From: Bacillota bacterium
Lineage (GTDB): Bacteria; Bacillota; Clostridia; Acetivibrionales; JAEZXR01
NCBI GenBank assembly: GCA_023419605.1
Contig: JAEZXR010000119.1
Span: 149,087 to 213,086, forward strand
Reading direction: 5' to 3'
Length of the DNA stretch: 64,000 nucleotides
This document shows, one piece after another, positions 62,803-64,000 of this stretch (position 1 is the first letter of the stretch; every line of letters starts with the position of its first letter). A model generated the notes under the pieces. It saw only the letters and a list, made by a program, of their open reading frames with translations, was not told the DNA's origin and made no database searches. Both the position numbers and the translations under genes were made by a program.

Positions 62803-63420
62803 ATGGAGAACAACGGAGTACAAAACGTAAAAATCACCAATGCAGACCCTTCCGCTTTAGGACTTTTTGGGCTGGCAATGGTAACGCTGGTTGCATCATC
62901 ACAAAAGCTGGAGATCACACAGGGCTTTTCCTTTGTAATCCCCTGGGCGATCTTTTTGGGTGCTTTCGCCCAGTTGTTTGCCTGTATCAATGACTCGAAG
63001 CGGAATAACACCTTTGGTACTACTGCTTTCGGAGCTTATGCCTTCTTCTGGTTCGGTGTAGCTTCTTCCTGGATGATCAAAATGGGAGTCTTCGGTAAGG
63101 AACTGGCATCCCAGGTAGATGGAAAACAACTCGGAATGGCTTTTGTGGGATACCTCATATTCACAATTTTTATGACAATCGGAGCGATGGAGACCCATAA
63201 GGTATTGTTTACGATTTTCTTTTTAATTGACTTCCTTTTCATCGGACTGTCACTGAATGCCTTTAACATACTACCTGATTTTTCTCATAAGCTGGCTGCT
63301 TATTCCGAATTGCTGATTGCCATAGTTTCATTCTATGGATCGGCTGCGTCTGTATTGAACACGCACTTTGGAAGAGCCTTCTTACCGATTGGAAAACCTT
63401 TCGGAATTTTTAAGAAATAA
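62803..63420 (+). CDS. satP: Acetate/succinate uptake transporter, SatP/YaaH (GPR1/FUN34) family
   Basis: This protein of about 205 residues has six transmembrane helices. The family starts with an N-P-x-x-L-G-L motif, here ADPSALGLFGLAMVT (about residues 14-28), with D replacing N. The later motif GTTAFGAYAFFWF matches the helix 3 signature. It moves acetate, and possibly succinate, with protons. TATGGAGG precedes ATG 62803. It is transcribed from its own promoter and ended by a terminator. Confidence 0.87.
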   Translation: MENNGVQNVKITNADPSALGLFGLAMVTLVASSQKLEITQGFSFVIPWAIFLGAFAQLFACINDSKRNNTFGTTAFGAYAFFWFGVASSWMIKMGVFGKELASQVDGKQLGMAFVGYLIFTIFMTIGAMETHKVLFTIFFLIDFLFIGLSLNAFNILPDFSHKLAAYSELLIAIVSFYGSAASVLNTHFGRAFLPIGKPFGIFKK

Positions 63421-63434
63421 TACATAAAACTTAT

Positions 63435-63476
63435 AAACAAAGCGTTGAATTCTCAGGGGGCAACGCTTTGTTTGAT
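63435..63476 (+). terminator. Intrinsic terminator after satP
   Basis: AAACAAAGCGTTG (63435-63447) pairs perfectly with CAACGCTTTGTTT (63461-63473) around a 13-base loop. Confidence 0.88.
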
Positions 63477-63594
63477 TACTACCGGAAAGTAAAATGATAA
63501 CCGAGTGTTTGTTAACATAATCGATGTAACGGAAGAATAGTTAAGATAAATCTAGGTATTTTACTCTAATAAGCAAAATTCGAGACTACATCGG

Positions 63595-63623
63595 TTGATC
63601 ATTCCATGATAGAGTGCTATACT
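63595..63623 (+). promoter_or_regulatory. rRNA operon promoter, first
   Basis: TTGATC (63595-63600), a 17-base spacer and TATACT (63618-63623). Confidence 0.65.
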
Positions 63624-63700
63624 AACAAAGCTGTCGGCGGTGAGCCACGAAACCTGATAAATAAAGGTTTTTGGGAAGCGAAAAAAGTTAACAAAAAGTG

Positions 63701-63729
63701 TTGACAAAGCTTCGGCAGCGTGGTAAGAT
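63701..63729 (+). promoter_or_regulatory. rRNA operon promoter, second
   Basis: An exact TTGACA (63701-63706), a 17-base spacer and TAAGAT (63724-63729), 106 bases after the first promoter. Confidence 0.85.
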
Positions 63730-64000
63730 AGTCAAGCGCTCGAGAGAGTGCCAAAAGCGATAGAAGCGAGTAGTGCAAGGCACAAGAAGAACGAGGAGTG
63801 GAGTTTATATGATATAAATGAGCACCGCAGTGAATCTTGCAACGCAGCAATGCGAAGCTTATATCGATTTTGAATGGACTTTGAAAAGTAAACAGTGTAA
63901 AAGTTAAGAAATAACTCGTTAATAAATTTGAGTTACTTGTAACTACAAGTCAGTAAATAGTAATTTGAGCCTAACAGGCGATCAAATAAAAGTATATTTG
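63730..64000 (+). promoter_or_regulatory. Leader of an rRNA operon; the 16S gene begins beyond the window
   Basis: The 270-base leader contains a boxA-like GGACTTTGAAAA (63876-63887), then AACAGTGTAAAAGTTAAGAA and CTAACAGGCGATCAAAT. These are segments common just before clostridial 16S genes, where they form the processing stem with the 3' flank. A stem-like GTGCC/GGCAC pair lies near 63750-63783. No 16S sequence itself is reached. Confidence 0.8.

Overview
The window is chromosomal DNA of a low-to-moderate GC, endospore-forming, anaerobic Clostridia-type Firmicute. The evidence is an alpha/beta-type small acid-soluble spore protein, two T-box controlled aminoacyl-tRNA synthetase genes, the accB-accC-accD-accA set, a Firmicute-order rpmG-secE-nusG-rplKAJL-rpoBC-ybxF-rpsLG-fusA-tuf cluster, and clean sigma-A promoters and intrinsic terminators. 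I cannot name genus or species from sequence alone. Nearly everything is core metabolism or the translation and transcription machinery. I see no prophage, transposase, CRISPR array or plasmid gene.

Layout. 1-4273: a gliding-type ABC exporter unit (ATPase cut by the window edge, ABC-2 permease, GldG-like auxiliary protein, DUF4340 protein). 4490-7956: a YkvI-like membrane carrier, a membrane-anchored beta-propeller protein (DUF5711-like), a CvpA-like membrane protein and a Dabb-domain protein. 8356-11823: ilvD and ilvB without ilvN. 12014-13504: a small secreted protein, a 43-residue membrane protein and an orphan GvpL/GvpF-family gene preceded by a possible pseudoknotted leader. 13722-30769: the large ribosomal/RNA polymerase/elongation factor cluster. 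30909-36541: a Sfp-type phosphopantetheinyl transferase followed by accB, accC, accD and accA. 36642-40307: a DUF1015 protein on the minus strand, a PRC-barrel protein, a 58-residue membrane protein and an AI-2E-family transporter. 40423-47233: T-box/alaS, hinT, rpsU-yqeY, infC-rpmI-rplT with its leader, and a SpoU methyltransferase. 47307-53842: an unrecognised minus-strand gene, an LL-diaminopimelate aminotransferase-like gene, T-box/pheST and an SASP gene. 54096-63420: pcm, pgi, tRNA-Lys, a MATE transporter, pepT, uxaC with two cre-like operators, a diacylglycerol-kinase-like gene and a SatP-type acetate transporter. 63595-64000: tandem promoters and the leader of an rRNA operon whose 16S gene should begin just beyond the window.

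The translation genes carry visible control elements: an L10-type leader with an attenuator before rplJL, an L20-type leader with a terminator before infC, T-boxes before alaS and pheST, and a long structured leader before rpoB. infC uses a rare ATT start. The most interesting unexplained signals are non-coding. One is a roughly 125-bp element present in two copies, one directly behind each T-box terminator, with a compensatory base-pair change between copies. Others are a candidate pseudoknotted RNA upstream of the orphan gvpL/F gene, a 10-bp hairpin that buries the Shine-Dalgarno sequence of an unrecognised gene, and a displaced Shine-Dalgarno with a three-codon mini-ORF in front of nusG. 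Others again are paired hairpins in the accB-accC gap and related GC-rich hairpins on both sides of rpsU-yqeY. I found no clearly new multi-gene system.
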